From Neisseriaceae bacterium CLB008 (GTDB taxonomy: Bacteria; Pseudomonadota; Gammaproteobacteria; Burkholderiales; Neisseriaceae), in NCBI GenBank assembly GCA_041228285.1, contig CP166133.1, forward strand, positions 1 to 64,000: a stretch of DNA of 64,000 bases. The letters run 5' to 3'. The first letter of the stretch is position 1. Each line of letters begins with the position of its first letter. The notes beneath the pieces were generated by a model. The model did not search any database and was not told the origin of the DNA. It saw nothing but the letters and a program-made list of their open reading frames with translations. Positions 48,465-57,999 of this stretch are shown here, one piece after another. Both the position numbers and the translations under genes were made by a program.

Positions 48465-49958
48465 TTAGTGGGCGATGCACACCGATTTAAGCTCGGTAAA
48501 GCTTTCTACCGAGGCTTTGCCAAATTCACGACCAATGCCCGATTGCTTGACGCCGCCAAACGGCATGGCAGGATCAAGGGGGACGTGGGCGTTCACCCAA
48601 ACCGTACCGGCCTGGATGCGCGGCACCATATTCATGGTGTGGGTCAGATTATTGGTCCACAGGCTGGCGGCCAAGCCAAATTCTGAATCGTTGGCGGCGG
48701 CAATGACTTCGTCAACGGTGTCAAACACGATTAAGGTAATCACTGGGCCGAACACTTCGTGTTCAATGATGCTGCTGTCGGGCTTGGCGTCGATGATGAG
48801 GGTCGGCGGCACATAATAGCCGTCGCCGCTGGCGGCATAGTCGGCGCTGATGACGGTTGCACCTTCGGCTTTGGCCGTGGCGATGTGGGCCAAGATGCTT
48901 TGTTGATGCTTTTTCGAAACCACAGGCTGGATCTGGGCGGTTTCGTCGAGGCCAGGGCCGATGCTGAGGCCTTTGACCGCCTCGGTTAGGGCCGTTTTAA
49001 CGTCGGCATATAGGCCGCGTTGGATGTAGATGCGTGAGGCGGCGGCGCAGACTTGACCTGAATTTAAAAAAGCGCCGGCAATGATGCCGTCAACAGCGGT
49101 GGCCACGGAGACATCATCCATGATGATCATGGGGTTTTTACCACCGAGCTCTAAGGAAAAGTGGGCCATGTGTTCAATGGCGGCGTGGCCGACTTGTTTA
49201 CCGACGGCGGTAGAGCCAGTGAAGGTGACTTTATTGATCAATGGGTGTTCGACCAAGGCTTGGCCCATGCTGCCGTTGGCGCCCATTAATACGTTAAACA
49301 CGCCGTCAGGCACGCCGGCCTGATGGGCGAGTTGGGCCAAATATAAGGCGGTTAAGGGCGTTTCGCTGGCCGGCTTTAACACCACCGAACAGCCTGCGGC
49401 CAGAGCGGGTATGGTTTTCCAGGCGGCGATGGACAGAGGGAAGTTCCACGGCGCGATGGCGGCCACCACGCCAACGGGTTCACGGCGGGTATAAGCAGTG
49501 TATTTCGCATGGGCCGGTACCGCGATGGATACGTCTAAGGTGTCGCCCGTGATCTTGGTGGTCCAACCGGCGATGTAGCGGATGAATTCGGCGGTGGCGC
49601 CGACTTCTACGTTGCGGGAGATATGGATGGATTTGCCTTGGTTAAGGGTTTCCAGCTGGGCCAAGACTTCCCCGTGCTCAATTAATAGCTCGGACAGCTT
49701 AAACAAGATTTTTTCCCGATCGGCGGGGCGCATGCCGGCCCAGCGACGGTCGACAAAGGCGGCGTGGGCGCTTTTAACGGCGCGATCCACGTCGGCCAAA
49801 GTGCTGTCGTTGAGGCTGCTTAGGGCTTGGCCTGTGGCCGGGTTGTACAGGGTGATGCGGTTCGGACCGCTGTTGGTTTCGGTGCGCCCATCAATAAAAT
49901 GGCCTTGGGCAGTGGCTAAAAATTGGCTGACTTCAGGTAAGACGGCGATGGTGGTCAT
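48465..49958 (-). CDS. NAD(P)+-dependent aldehyde dehydrogenase
   Basis: 497-residue aldehyde dehydrogenase with a complete catalytic set: Asn172 (APWNFPL), Glu270 (LELGGKNP) and nucleophile Cys304 (NSGQVCAA), plus FTGSTAVGK for cofactor binding. It resembles aminoaldehyde/betaine-aldehyde dehydrogenases, including PuuC-type enzymes. The ATG at 49958 with AAGGAAG upstream is preferred over the in-frame start at 49988. It is downstream of a cupin and a PuuB-like oxidase on the same strand, so it probably oxidises the aldehyde that oxidase makes. Confidence 0.94.
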   Translation of the reverse strand: MTTIAVLPEVSQFLATAQGHFIDGRTETNSGPNRITLYNPATGQALSSLNDSTLADVDRAVKSAHAAFVDRRWAGMRPADREKILFKLSELLIEHGEVLAQLETLNQGKSIHISRNVEVGATAEFIRYIAGWTTKITGDTLDVSIAVPAHAKYTAYTRREPVGVVAAIAPWNFPLSIAAWKTIPALAAGCSVVLKPASETPLTALYLAQLAHQAGVPDGVFNVLMGANGSMGQALVEHPLINKVTFTGSTAVGKQVGHAAIEHMAHFSLELGGKNPMIIMDDVSVATAVDGIIAGAFLNSGQVCAAASRIYIQRGLYADVKTALTEAVKGLSIGPGLDETAQIQPVVSKKHQQSILAHIATAKAEGATVISADYAASGDGYYVPPTLIIDAKPDSSIIEHEVFGPVITLIVFDTVDEVIAAANDSEFGLAASLWTNNLTHTMNMVPRIQAGTVWVNAHVPLDPAMPFGGVKQSGIGREFGKASVESFTELKSVCIAH

Positions 49959-50048
49959 GAGGGCTTCCTTAAGCAAGGGTCTGAACAAAGGCGGTGAGAC
50001 AAACGCCCCGGCCCACCGGCTGGCGAGTCGGGGCGTATGGGGTGAGGC

Positions 50049-50408
50049 TTAAACCGCAGATAAATAGTGTTTCACGAAGTAATCGGAATGGATTTCCCAC
50101 AGCACGGTCGTGCCTTGTTCCACTACCCAGCTTTCGCCTGGGCCAAACGTCCACTTTTCGCCGCTGTCTTCGTTGGTCAGGGTGATGTTGCCGCTGACGA
50201 TGGTGGCCTGTTCGCTGAATGGGTAGGTCATGCGGAACACGCCTTTGCTGACGCCGAAGTAGCCGCCGTTGATGGCCACTTCTGGGTTGCCGACGGTGAA
50301 TTTGCCATAGGCTTTGCATTCGCCTTCGAGGATTTCAGACCCGAGGTCAACCACGGTGCCCCAGCTGTCTAAGTCGGCAAGCGTCATGGCGGATTTAATT
50401 TTTTGCAT
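50049..50408 (-). CDS. Cupin-domain protein (DUF861-like)
   Basis: 119-residue single-domain cupin, similar in pattern to the small DUF861/EutQ-like group: FRMTYPFSEQATIVSGNITLTNED followed by PGESWVVEQGTTVLWEIHSDY in separate beta-strand blocks. It lacks the classic histidine-rich metal motif. It lies between the oxidase and the dehydrogenase genes and may have an accessory or ammonium/amine-related role; function not established. Confidence 0.82.
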   Translation of the reverse strand: MQKIKSAMTLADLDSWGTVVDLGSEILEGECKAYGKFTVGNPEVAINGGYFGVSKGVFRMTYPFSEQATIVSGNITLTNEDSGEKWTFGPGESWVVEQGTTVLWEIHSDYFVKHYLSAV

Positions 50409-50429
50409 GTGAAACTCCTTAATGAAAGT

Positions 50430-51728
50430 TTAGCGGCGACCGGTGAAGTAGCCTGATAGTTGATGCAGGGTTTTGGCACCGGTCAACAGGAAAGGACGAA
50501 AACGGTCTTTGCCGATGATGGATTTGTGTTTGACGCGGCTGATCAAGTCGTAATGATCGGAGCCGCCGTGTATGCCCTCGGCCAAAATCTTGCAAATAAT
50601 GTGGCTGGGCGTCACGCCAAAGCCAGAATAGCCCTGGACATAAAAGACGTTTGGATGCCCAGGCAGGCTCCCGATTTGTGGGAACAGATTGGCGCTACAG
50701 GCCATCGGCCCGCCCCAAGCCAAGTCGATTTTGACGTCTTTGAGGTAGGGGAAAATGGCCAACATCAGTTTGCGGTTATAGGCCTTTAAGTCTTGCGGCG
50801 TGTGCTCTACCCAGCGGGTAGAGTTGCCGAATAAGAGGCGGTTTTCTTTGGTGACGCGATAGTAGTCGATGACGGGGCGGATGTCGCTGTAGGCGCCGCG
50901 AATCGGGCTGATGCGTTCAATGAGTTCATCAGACAAAGGTTCTGTCATCAGCTGGTAGGCGAAGGTGTTGATGGTTTTTTTGTGAAGCTCTGGCTCCATT
51001 TTATTCAAGAAGCCATCGCAGGCCCACAGCATTTTCTTGGCGCGCACGCTGCCTTTGGCCGTACGTACGGTGACGGTGTCGCCGTAGCTGACTTCCAGCG
51101 CGGGGCTGAATTCATAAATCTGGGCGCCATAGCTGGTTAACGCTTCGGCTTCGCCCAACAGCAGGTTGAGCGAATGCACGTGGCCTGCACCCATGTGGAC
51201 GAGGGCGCTGTCGTAGGCATCGGAGCCGATGACGTTGTGGATGTCGCTGCCGGTGGCCAAGTAAATGTCATTGACCTGATCTAGCGATTTAAAATCCTGT
51301 TCCCATTGTTTGAGGGTTTTGGTCTGGCGGGCGTTAAAGCCCAAATAGGCATAACCGTGACAAAAGTCGGCGCGGATGTCGTATTTTTTGATTCGATCCT
51401 GAATGATTTGGGCGCCTTGATCGCTCAGCGCAAACACGGTTTTTAGGCCTTCTTCACCCACGTCTTTTCTGATGACTTCAATGTCGTGACCGATGCCGGC
51501 CATGATTTGGCCGCCATTACGGCCGGTGCCGCCGTAGCCTAGGTGTTTGGCTTCCAATACCGCAATACTGGTGACGCCTTTTTCTGCCAGCTCTAGGGCG
51601 GTATTGATGCCGGAAAAACCACCGCCGATGACCACTACGTCAACGTCTATGTCGGCCTCTAGCGAGGGGTAGCTGGTGTGGTATTTACGGGTGGCGGTGT
51701 AGTACGTGGGTGTTTCAGATTCAATCAT
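50430..51728 (-). CDS. FAD-dependent amine oxidoreductase (PuuB-like)
   Basis: 432-residue DAO-family flavoenzyme. The FAD dinucleotide motif is VVVIGGGFSGINTALELAE (from about residue 30), followed by GYGGTGRNGGQIMAG and the C-terminal MQGYSG-like VQGYSGFGVTPSH. Overall pattern and length match gamma-glutamylputrescine oxidase PuuB, but no PuuA/PuuD is nearby, so the amine substrate is open. The ATG at 51728 is the family-like start (ESETPTYYTAT); the frame stays open upstream to 51905. First gene of a three-gene minus-strand operon. Confidence 0.9.
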   Translation of the reverse strand: MIESETPTYYTATRKYHTSYPSLEADIDVDVVVIGGGFSGINTALELAEKGVTSIAVLEAKHLGYGGTGRNGGQIMAGIGHDIEVIRKDVGEEGLKTVFALSDQGAQIIQDRIKKYDIRADFCHGYAYLGFNARQTKTLKQWEQDFKSLDQVNDIYLATGSDIHNVIGSDAYDSALVHMGAGHVHSLNLLLGEAEALTSYGAQIYEFSPALEVSYGDTVTVRTAKGSVRAKKMLWACDGFLNKMEPELHKKTINTFAYQLMTEPLSDELIERISPIRGAYSDIRPVIDYYRVTKENRLLFGNSTRWVEHTPQDLKAYNRKLMLAIFPYLKDVKIDLAWGGPMACSANLFPQIGSLPGHPNVFYVQGYSGFGVTPSHIICKILAEGIHGGSDHYDLISRVKHKSIIGKDRFRPFLLTGAKTLHQLSGYFTGRR

Positions 51729-51892
51729 GTTTCTCTGCCTTCTCTTAGGTTTGGCTATGTGGCCGCTCGGATTGAGGGTTGCATTGACGCAAGAATGCCA
51801 AGTTGTAGACATTGTTGCGGTAAGTCTGGTGAGAAAAATAGAATAAATCAGCACTTTCTCTTTTGTTTTTAAGGAGTTTTGTAAAATAAATC

Positions 51893-51927
51893 GATTGACA
51901 ATCAATTATTTATGAGCAATTATTGCT
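51893..51927. promoter_or_regulatory. Paired palindromes in the divergent oxidase/AraC promoter region
   Basis: GATTG-A-CAATC (51893-51903) and AGCAAT-T-ATTGCT (51915-51927) are perfect dyads with centres 23 bp apart in the 297-bp AT-rich gap between the divergent operons. They are plausible operators for this amine-catabolism module. Confidence 0.45.
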
Positions 51928-52025
51928 AATATATTTGTAATTAAAAAAAGGCCGTAGAGCCCAATCAAATATATTGCCAAGGAGACTTACCGCGCTGGCG
52001 GTAGGCTGAAGGAGAAAGAAGGCCT

Positions 52026-52871
52026 ATGTTGAATCATCAGTATTATGCTGGGTCAGGTTCACGCACCATCCAGCCCTATTTTGTTTTGAGTACGGCGTCA
52101 ACCTACCGTAAAAAAATCGTGGCAGACTCACCGATTGCTCACTTTTATAGCTTTGTGGCCGACTGTTCGGCGGGCGAAGCGTTTGCGGTGCCGGATGCCA
52201 GCGTCGACGTTTTGTTTTTATGCGATCCTGATGAGCCTAAGGTGAGGGTGTGCGGGAGTACGGTGAGCGCTAAGCTGGTCGAATTAAAAACCAATAAGCG
52301 TTATTTTGGCGTGCGCTTTCGCCCTGGCTTTATTCCCGCGTTCATTCCATTGGCCTCCCGTGATTTGATCGAGGCCGAAGTGGCGTTACAAGACATTGAT
52401 AGCCAAGGGCAGCAGCTTTTGGCACAGATTACTGCGGCGCCCTCGTTTGAAGATCAAGTGGCGTATTTTATGCACCACTATGGCGATCGGCTGGCACGGC
52501 CTCAGTCGCCGCTGTGCGCCCAGATCAGCGCGTTGATTTTATCGCGCCACGGCGACATTCGCGTACATGAGTTAGAAGCCTATACCGGCTATTCTTCGCG
52601 CTACATCAACAAAACCTTTACCGAGCATTTTGGCCTGTCGCCCAAGCAATATTGCTTGATCGTGCGCTTCCAATACACCTTACAGAAGCTGACGCTGGCC
52701 GGCCCCATCAGCTTGACTAATCTGGCCTTAGAGCAAGGCTATGCCGATCAATCCCATTTTTTACGTGAGTTTAAAAAATTTGCCGCGCTGGCGCCTACCA
52801 AATTTGTGCAAGCTTTAGGGCAGGATCAAGAGCGCTATCAGGGGCGTATATTGCTGTCGGCATACGAATGA
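52026..52871 (+). CDS. AraC-family transcriptional regulator
   Basis: 281-residue regulator. The N-terminal effector domain (about 1-160, including DVLFLCDPDEPKVRVCGS and YFGVRFRPGFIPAF) resembles the DUF6597 type. The C-terminal AraC double helix-turn-helix lies at about 185-270 (VHELEAYTGYSSRYINKTF, LTNLALEQGYADQSHFLREF). GGAGA precedes the ATG. It is divergent from the oxidase operon and followed by an amino acid permease gene; it probably controls both. Confidence 0.92.
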   Translation: MLNHQYYAGSGSRTIQPYFVLSTASTYRKKIVADSPIAHFYSFVADCSAGEAFAVPDASVDVLFLCDPDEPKVRVCGSTVSAKLVELKTNKRYFGVRFRPGFIPAFIPLASRDLIEAEVALQDIDSQGQQLLAQITAAPSFEDQVAYFMHHYGDRLARPQSPLCAQISALILSRHGDIRVHELEAYTGYSSRYINKTFTEHFGLSPKQYCLIVRFQYTLQKLTLAGPISLTNLALEQGYADQSHFLREFKKFAALAPTKFVQALGQDQERYQGRILLSAYE

Positions 52872-53041
52872 TATCAGCGCCATGTGGCTGAGCATGGCCG
52901 ATTTATTCTATTTGTTTGCGCAGCCTTCTCACTATGCTAATCACACTAAGAAAAGTCCGTAAGGACTAAAGAGAATAGCGGCAATAGCCGCATCACAAAG
53001 TGAAATAGCGCATTGCCTTGAAGGCAGAAGTGAGGAGTAAT

Positions 53042-54475
53042 ATGGCATCATCTACGCAGTTAAAGCAAAACAGTTTGGGCTTGGCATCGCTGGTGTTTTT
53101 TGTGGTCGCGGCCGCATCGCCTTTGACCGGGCTCATTGGGGCCATGCCGGTGGCTATTTTAGAAGGTAACGGCGGGGGCATTTCTGGTATTTATGTGCTT
53201 TCAGGTTTGGTGTTGCTGCTGTTTTCGGTGGGTTTTATCACCATGAGTCGCCACATCAAGAATTCGGGTGCGTTTTATGCCTACATTTCCGCTGGCCTAG
53301 GCAGTAAGCTGGGCGTCAGCGGCTTGGCCTTGGCTATCTTGGCCTATGTGTCGATTCAAATTGCGATTGCGGCTATTTTTGGCCTGTTCACGCAAATCTT
53401 TTTCGTAGAATATTTTCAGCTTGATCTGCCGTGGTGGCTCTACACCATCGCCATGCTGGTGGTGGTGTGCTGGTTAGGCATTGAGCGCATCGAGATTGGT
53501 GGCAAGGTGCTGGGCGTGTTGATGCTGTTGGAAGTGGGCATCGCCGTCATCATCGCCGCCATTATTGTGTATCAGCAGGCACAATTAGGCCCGCTGGACT
53601 TTCAGCCGTTTGCGCCCAAAGTGGTGTTTGATGGCAATGTGGGCATCGCGCTGGTGTTTGCCGTAGCGGCCTTTATCGGCTTTGAGGCCACGGCCATCTA
53701 CACTGAAGAGTGCCGTAACCCCGAAAAAACCATTCCATTGGCGACCATCATCGCGGTACTGTTGATCACCAGCTTCTTTGCTTTTTGCAGTTGGGGGCTG
53801 ATTCAGGCCCATGGCGCCGCAGGGGTGCAGGCCGCCGTGGCGCAAGACCCTGAACTGTTTGTGTTTCAGTTGGCGGAACGCGCCTTGGGTAAATGGTCGG
53901 TATTGGTGATCAATATCTTGCTGATCACCAGCCTGTTTGCGGCGACGCAGTCGTTTCATAATAATATTGCCCGCTATTTTTACGTGATTTCTCGCGACGG
54001 CCTGTTTTGGTCACGCTTGGCCAAGCTACACCCCACTAAAGGCACGCCGTATTTATCTAGCCTCTACCAAACCCTCACCATGGTGTTGTTGACCGTGGTG
54101 CTGGCCCTGGCCGGCCAAGATCCGCTCACCGACATTTTTACCTGGGGTTCAGCCATCACCACCATGGCCGTTTTGCTGTTGCAGATGTTTGTGTCGATTG
54201 CCGTGGTGGCCTATTTTAATAAACGCCCAGAATTGGGCGCGCCCAGCTGGAAGGTTAAGTACGCGCCAATTTTGTCGGCCTTGACCATGAGCGTGGTGCT
54301 GTATTTGGTGGTGATGAATCTTGAAACCATGAGTGGTTTGAAGTCAAAGCTGATTTATCTGGTGCCGGTATTGGTGTTTGGCTCGGCCATCAGTGGCTAT
54401 GCGTACGCATGGGTGTTGGCTAAGCTGCGCCCAGACAGCGTGCAGCGTTTAGAAGAAATGGTGGACAAAGCCTAG
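53042..54475 (+). CDS. APC-family amino acid/polyamine permease
   Basis: 477-residue permease with about 12 transmembrane helices. The N-terminal region contains the APC-type GLIGAMPVAILEGNGGG, and the helix-6-8 region FIGFEATAIYTEECRNPEKTIP is typical of the superfamily. The substrate is probably an amine or amino acid feeding the adjacent oxidase-dehydrogenase pathway (inference). The ATG at 53042 is preceded by GAGGAG; an in-frame start 24 bp upstream exists. A terminator follows. Confidence 0.91.
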   Translation: MASSTQLKQNSLGLASLVFFVVAAASPLTGLIGAMPVAILEGNGGGISGIYVLSGLVLLLFSVGFITMSRHIKNSGAFYAYISAGLGSKLGVSGLALAILAYVSIQIAIAAIFGLFTQIFFVEYFQLDLPWWLYTIAMLVVVCWLGIERIEIGGKVLGVLMLLEVGIAVIIAAIIVYQQAQLGPLDFQPFAPKVVFDGNVGIALVFAVAAFIGFEATAIYTEECRNPEKTIPLATIIAVLLITSFFAFCSWGLIQAHGAAGVQAAVAQDPELFVFQLAERALGKWSVLVINILLITSLFAATQSFHNNIARYFYVISRDGLFWSRLAKLHPTKGTPYLSSLYQTLTMVLLTVVLALAGQDPLTDIFTWGSAITTMAVLLLQMFVSIAVVAYFNKRPELGAPSWKVKYAPILSALTMSVVLYLVVMNLETMSGLKSKLIYLVPVLVFGSAISGYAYAWVLAKLRPDSVQRLEEMVDKA

Positions 54476-54493
54476 CGTTGAGTATGATGAACG

Positions 54494-54521
54494 AGGCCGC
54501 TTCTGTGAAGCGGCCTTTTTT
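54494..54521 (+). terminator. Intrinsic terminator after the APC permease gene
   Basis: AGGCCGCTTC (54494-54503) pairs with GAAGCGGCCT (54507-54516) and continues into T6. Confidence 0.92.
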
Positions 54522-54660
54522 ACGCCGGTTGCGATGGCTAGCTGGTGAGGGGGGCATCGATTAAGCGCGACAATTACAGACAATTTGTGACAATTTTGCC
54601 GTAGCTTCTCTGGTCTGGCCCGCCCTAAAATGACGCCTCATCTTCCTTAAAGGGCTCTTT

Positions 54661-54912
54661 ATGAATACTCAAAATCACAGCTTTATTTTTCTAACCGCGA
54701 TGCTGTTGGTTGCCTGTGAGTCTGTGCCTAACTGGCGTCAAGACGGCTTTAGCCAGCATGAGGCCCAAAGTCAGTTGGCCGATTGTGAGTACAAGATTGG
54801 CATGAAAAAGCACAACCTTGACCCCGTTCAGAAAAAACGGCTGGTGACCAGCTGTATGCAAAGTAAAGGCTTTCGCTATCACGGCATGATGATGCAGCCT
54901 AAAACGGAATAG
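54661..54912 (+). CDS. Small predicted lipoprotein
   Basis: 83-residue protein with a lipoprotein signal peptide (lipobox LVAC, Cys19). The mature part has two further cysteines (CEYKIGM and TSCMQSKGF) that could form a disulfide, and ends YHGMMMQPKTE. No family was recognised with confidence. It stands alone between the permease and the phosphoethanolamine transferase-like gene. The 270 bp that follow hold no recognised feature. Confidence 0.75.
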   Translation: MNTQNHSFIFLTAMLLVACESVPNWRQDGFSQHEAQSQLADCEYKIGMKKHNLDPVQKKRLVTSCMQSKGFRYHGMMMQPKTE

Positions 54913-55182
54913 GCTTGAGTGATTGAACTATAGAATGAATGACTTATGTGTGTGCACTTATGTGTGTTGTGAGCTGTGCATCATTAGGCCATTTAGAATG
55001 GCTGCATTCTTTAGGTGCCTATCTACGTTAAGATTTTGGTGACATAGTAGGATGAAATAGCCTATGATCCATGCTTTATTAATTCTTTGACTATATTAAC
55101 TATATCTTAATCTAAGCCGACGTTGGGATGAGTGTTTGCATCGCGAACGAAGCTTGATGGTGTATGGTTACCTGAGTAAAAC

Positions 55183-56724
55183 ATGTCGTCTATTGTAAAA
55201 ACCATAAAACCCACCATGATGTTGATGGTGGTTTTATTGTTATTGTTTGGCATTACCTATTTTCTATTGCGTGCGAGTGCCGTTGTGGGCTTCTCGCAGC
55301 TATTGGGCATCAGTACACTGTTATTTATCTTAGCGCTTAGCTGGAATCGTAAGGCTTATTGGCTGATGGGGTTCCCTTTGGTGTTGATCGGGGTGTTTTA
55401 TCTGCCGACGGGGTTGATGTATGGTTTTCCTAGCGCCGATATTGTTGCGGCCTTGTTTTACACCAATCCAGGTGAGGCTATGGGGTATTTGTCTGTCATC
55501 TCCAAGAAGGAGTATGCCTATGCGCTGGCCTTGCTGTTGTGTGGCATAGGGTTTGGCTGGAGTTATCAGCGGTATTCAGTTGGGTTTAAAAAAACAACCG
55601 CAGTGATTGCGGCCGCGGTTTTGGTTGTTTTGTTTATGCTTCAGCCTTTGCGACCTGTTCTGATGCAGGTTTCTTATCCGGTAGGGTTTTTTAAAAAGGT
55701 TTATGAAGTGGCCCAGACCTACCGTAGCGACGATGTGCGGGCGCAAGGATTATCGCTTTGGTCGATACAGGAGGTGGCGCCAGCCTATGATAATTATGTG
55801 TTGGTGATTGGTGAGAGCGCCCGTCGAGATTATTTATCTGCGTTTGGCTATCCACAAGAGACGACGCCTTTTATGAACGTGTCACCCGGCACGTTAGTTG
55901 AGGGCTTAGTGAGCCCTGGTGCTTCCACTGTTGCTTCGCTTACGCGTATGTTGACGTTGTCTTCGCCCGATGATGGAGAGCCTATTAACTATCGTTATAG
56001 TCTGATGGATTTAGCGAAGGCCGCAGGCCTAAAAACCTATTGGATTTCAGCGCAGGGAAAATATGGTTCGACTGAATCCCCTGTCTCGATTATGGGTCAG
56101 AAAAGTGATTTTAGCTATTTTGCTAAAATAAAAGGCAGTAATTTACGAGGCCCGAGTGATGCATCGCTGTTGCCTATTTTTAAGGACAAATTGTTTAACG
56201 ATACGGTTGCTGAGAAAAGGCTGTTGGTTTTGCATTTGTTTGGTTCTCATGCCGACGTTTGTGACCGAGTGCCAGAGGTCAATCCTAAGTTTCATCATAG
56301 TTTAGGACGCCCTTATGAATGCTATCAAACCAGTATAGAGCAAACGGACCGTCTGTTGGCTGAAGTGGCAGAGGCTTTACGTCAAGACCAAAAAGAGCAT
56401 GGCCGTAGCTTTTCAATGGTGTATTTTTCCGACCATGGTCAGGGGCAGTTTCCGAATGCGTTGCGTCACAGTGGCAAAGTGAAGCAAGGGTTTGAGGTGC
56501 CGCTGTTTCGTTTAAATAGTGATGATACCCAGCAAAATTATATCAAGGCAAATAAGTCTGGCTTTAATATGGTGCATGGTTTGGCGCATTGGTTGGGGGT
56601 TAAGGCAGAAGGGCTTAAGTCGGATTATGATTTATTCTCCGATGTGGCTGATCAAAACGTGCGGGTTGATGCCAATCCCAGTGTGTCTTATGCGGATTTA
56701 GCCGATGATCCTGCGACTGAATAG
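55183..56724 (+). CDS. Sulfatase-fold phosphoethanolamine transferase-like membrane enzyme
   Basis: 513-residue protein: five N-terminal transmembrane helices (within residues 1-165) followed by a periplasmic alkaline phosphatase/sulfatase domain. Motifs are VLVIGESARRDYLSAFGYP, the nucleophile region SPGASTVASLTRML (a Thr or Ser acceptor) and VYFSDHGQGQ, where EptA-type enzymes have SDHGES. The family transfers phosphoethanolamine to lipid A, core oligosaccharide or glycans. The motif differences leave the acceptor uncertain. A shared terminator follows. Confidence 0.85.
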   Translation: MSSIVKTIKPTMMLMVVLLLLFGITYFLLRASAVVGFSQLLGISTLLFILALSWNRKAYWLMGFPLVLIGVFYLPTGLMYGFPSADIVAALFYTNPGEAMGYLSVISKKEYAYALALLLCGIGFGWSYQRYSVGFKKTTAVIAAAVLVVLFMLQPLRPVLMQVSYPVGFFKKVYEVAQTYRSDDVRAQGLSLWSIQEVAPAYDNYVLVIGESARRDYLSAFGYPQETTPFMNVSPGTLVEGLVSPGASTVASLTRMLTLSSPDDGEPINYRYSLMDLAKAAGLKTYWISAQGKYGSTESPVSIMGQKSDFSYFAKIKGSNLRGPSDASLLPIFKDKLFNDTVAEKRLLVLHLFGSHADVCDRVPEVNPKFHHSLGRPYECYQTSIEQTDRLLAEVAEALRQDQKEHGRSFSMVYFSDHGQGQFPNALRHSGKVKQGFEVPLFRLNSDDTQQNYIKANKSGFNMVHGLAHWLGVKAEGLKSDYDLFSDVADQNVRVDANPSVSYADLADDPATE

Positions 56725-56744
56725 GTAAATAGCAATGTTATTTT

Positions 56745-56772
56745 AAAAAAAACCAGCCTAGGCTGGTTTTTT
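56745..56772. terminator. Bidirectional terminator between convergent genes
   Basis: AACCAGCC (56751-56758) pairs with GGCTGGTT (56761-56768) around TA, with an A-run before and a T-run after. It serves both the transferase gene and the minus-strand Sel1 gene. Confidence 0.88.
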
Positions 56773-56791
56773 CATGACGGTCATCTGTTGT

Positions 56792-57592
56792 TTAGCTTAG
56801 ATTTTCTAAGGCCGTAATGGCATCTTCATAGCCTTGATCGGCCGCTTGTTCATAATATGCGCGGGCTTTCTTAGCGTTTTTCTTCACGCCGCCTTCACCG
56901 TTGTCGTACATCACGCCCAGATTGTATTGAGCGCCAGGGTGGCCTTCAGCCGCCGCTTTAAGATAGTACTGGAATGCCTTTTTCTCGTTGGGGGTGACGC
57001 CTAGGCCGGTGTCGTAGATGATGCCCATATTGAATAGGCCATCAGCGCTGCCCATATTGGCCGCTTGTTCGTAAAAGCTTCGGGCCTTGTCTAAATCTTT
57101 CGGTAGGCCGCGACCATTTTCGTAGTTAAAGCCCATATTATTGAAGGCGCGAGGGTCTTCTAGTTTTATGCCTAGCTGATAATACTCATTGGCCTTGGCG
57201 AAGTTTTGCTTCACGCCCTCTACGCCGTCATCGTAAAACGTGGCCACGGTAAAGGTAGCGTCTACATCGCCTTGTTTGGCTGCTTGTAAATAGTAGAACA
57301 TGGCTTTGCGATAGCTTTGCGCCACGCCATCGCCATTTTCATACATTAAGCCTAAATAATATTGAGCGCTGGCGCTGCCTGCTTTGGCGGCTTGCTCATA
57401 GTATTGTAGGGCTTTGCCATAGTCTTGTTCGACTTCGTAACTGCCGTTGAAATATAGATCAGCCAAATTGATCATGGCTTCTGTGTCGCCCGCTTTAGCG
57501 GCGCTGATTTGGCTGGCTAGGTCGGCGTCGTTAGCGAAAGCTGGCGCAGAAAAGGCCAGGCAAAGAGACAGTAATAGAGCTTTAGCGTTCAA
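56792..57592 (-). CDS. Sel1-repeat periplasmic protein
   Basis: 266-residue exported protein: signal peptide (residues 1-20, ending SAPAFA), then six consecutive Sel1-like repeats of about 36 residues (for example ALQYYEQAAKAGSASAQYYL and AFQYYLKAAAEGHPGAQYNL). These alpha-solenoids mediate protein-protein contacts. No catalytic domain is present and the partner is unknown. Monocistronic. Confidence 0.9.
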   Translation of the reverse strand: MNAKALLLSLCLAFSAPAFANDADLASQISAAKAGDTEAMINLADLYFNGSYEVEQDYGKALQYYEQAAKAGSASAQYYLGLMYENGDGVAQSYRKAMFYYLQAAKQGDVDATFTVATFYDDGVEGVKQNFAKANEYYQLGIKLEDPRAFNNMGFNYENGRGLPKDLDKARSFYEQAANMGSADGLFNMGIIYDTGLGVTPNEKKAFQYYLKAAAEGHPGAQYNLGVMYDNGEGGVKKNAKKARAYYEQAADQGYEDAITALENLS

Positions 57593-57999
57593 AGGGACAT
57601 CCTCTTGGGTAGGTAAACTGGGTTAGATTTAGTGTGTATGAATTATATTATAGAGTTTGGCGCCTAAAATACCTGAATTTTGAATTGTGCTCAAGAAAAA
57701 GTGTAGAGACTGTTTTTTGTGGGGTTTACGTTGTCGTTACTCTGTAGATGTGTATAGGTTGTTATTTGAAGACAGTATGCGCAAGAGGTATCACTCGCAG
57801 CTTAGTAAGTTTGATTCATTCATGGTGAGGAGGGGGAACAGTTTAGCGATAAGCTTCTAGCGCTTTAGGCTCATCTGCCTGTTAATGGTTGGAGATACCC
57901 ATAAGAAATGCATAGAACAGTGTGGTTGAGCTTAGGGCGCAGATGGTTCTGGCCCTAAACTTAAGGGGGTGAGTGGCGGCGAATTCTAGGGCTTGCCGA
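57593..57999. other. Intergenic region without recognised features
   Basis: 407-bp gap containing the Sel1 gene promoter region. No ORF of interest, RNA gene or repeat was recognised. Confidence 0.4.
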
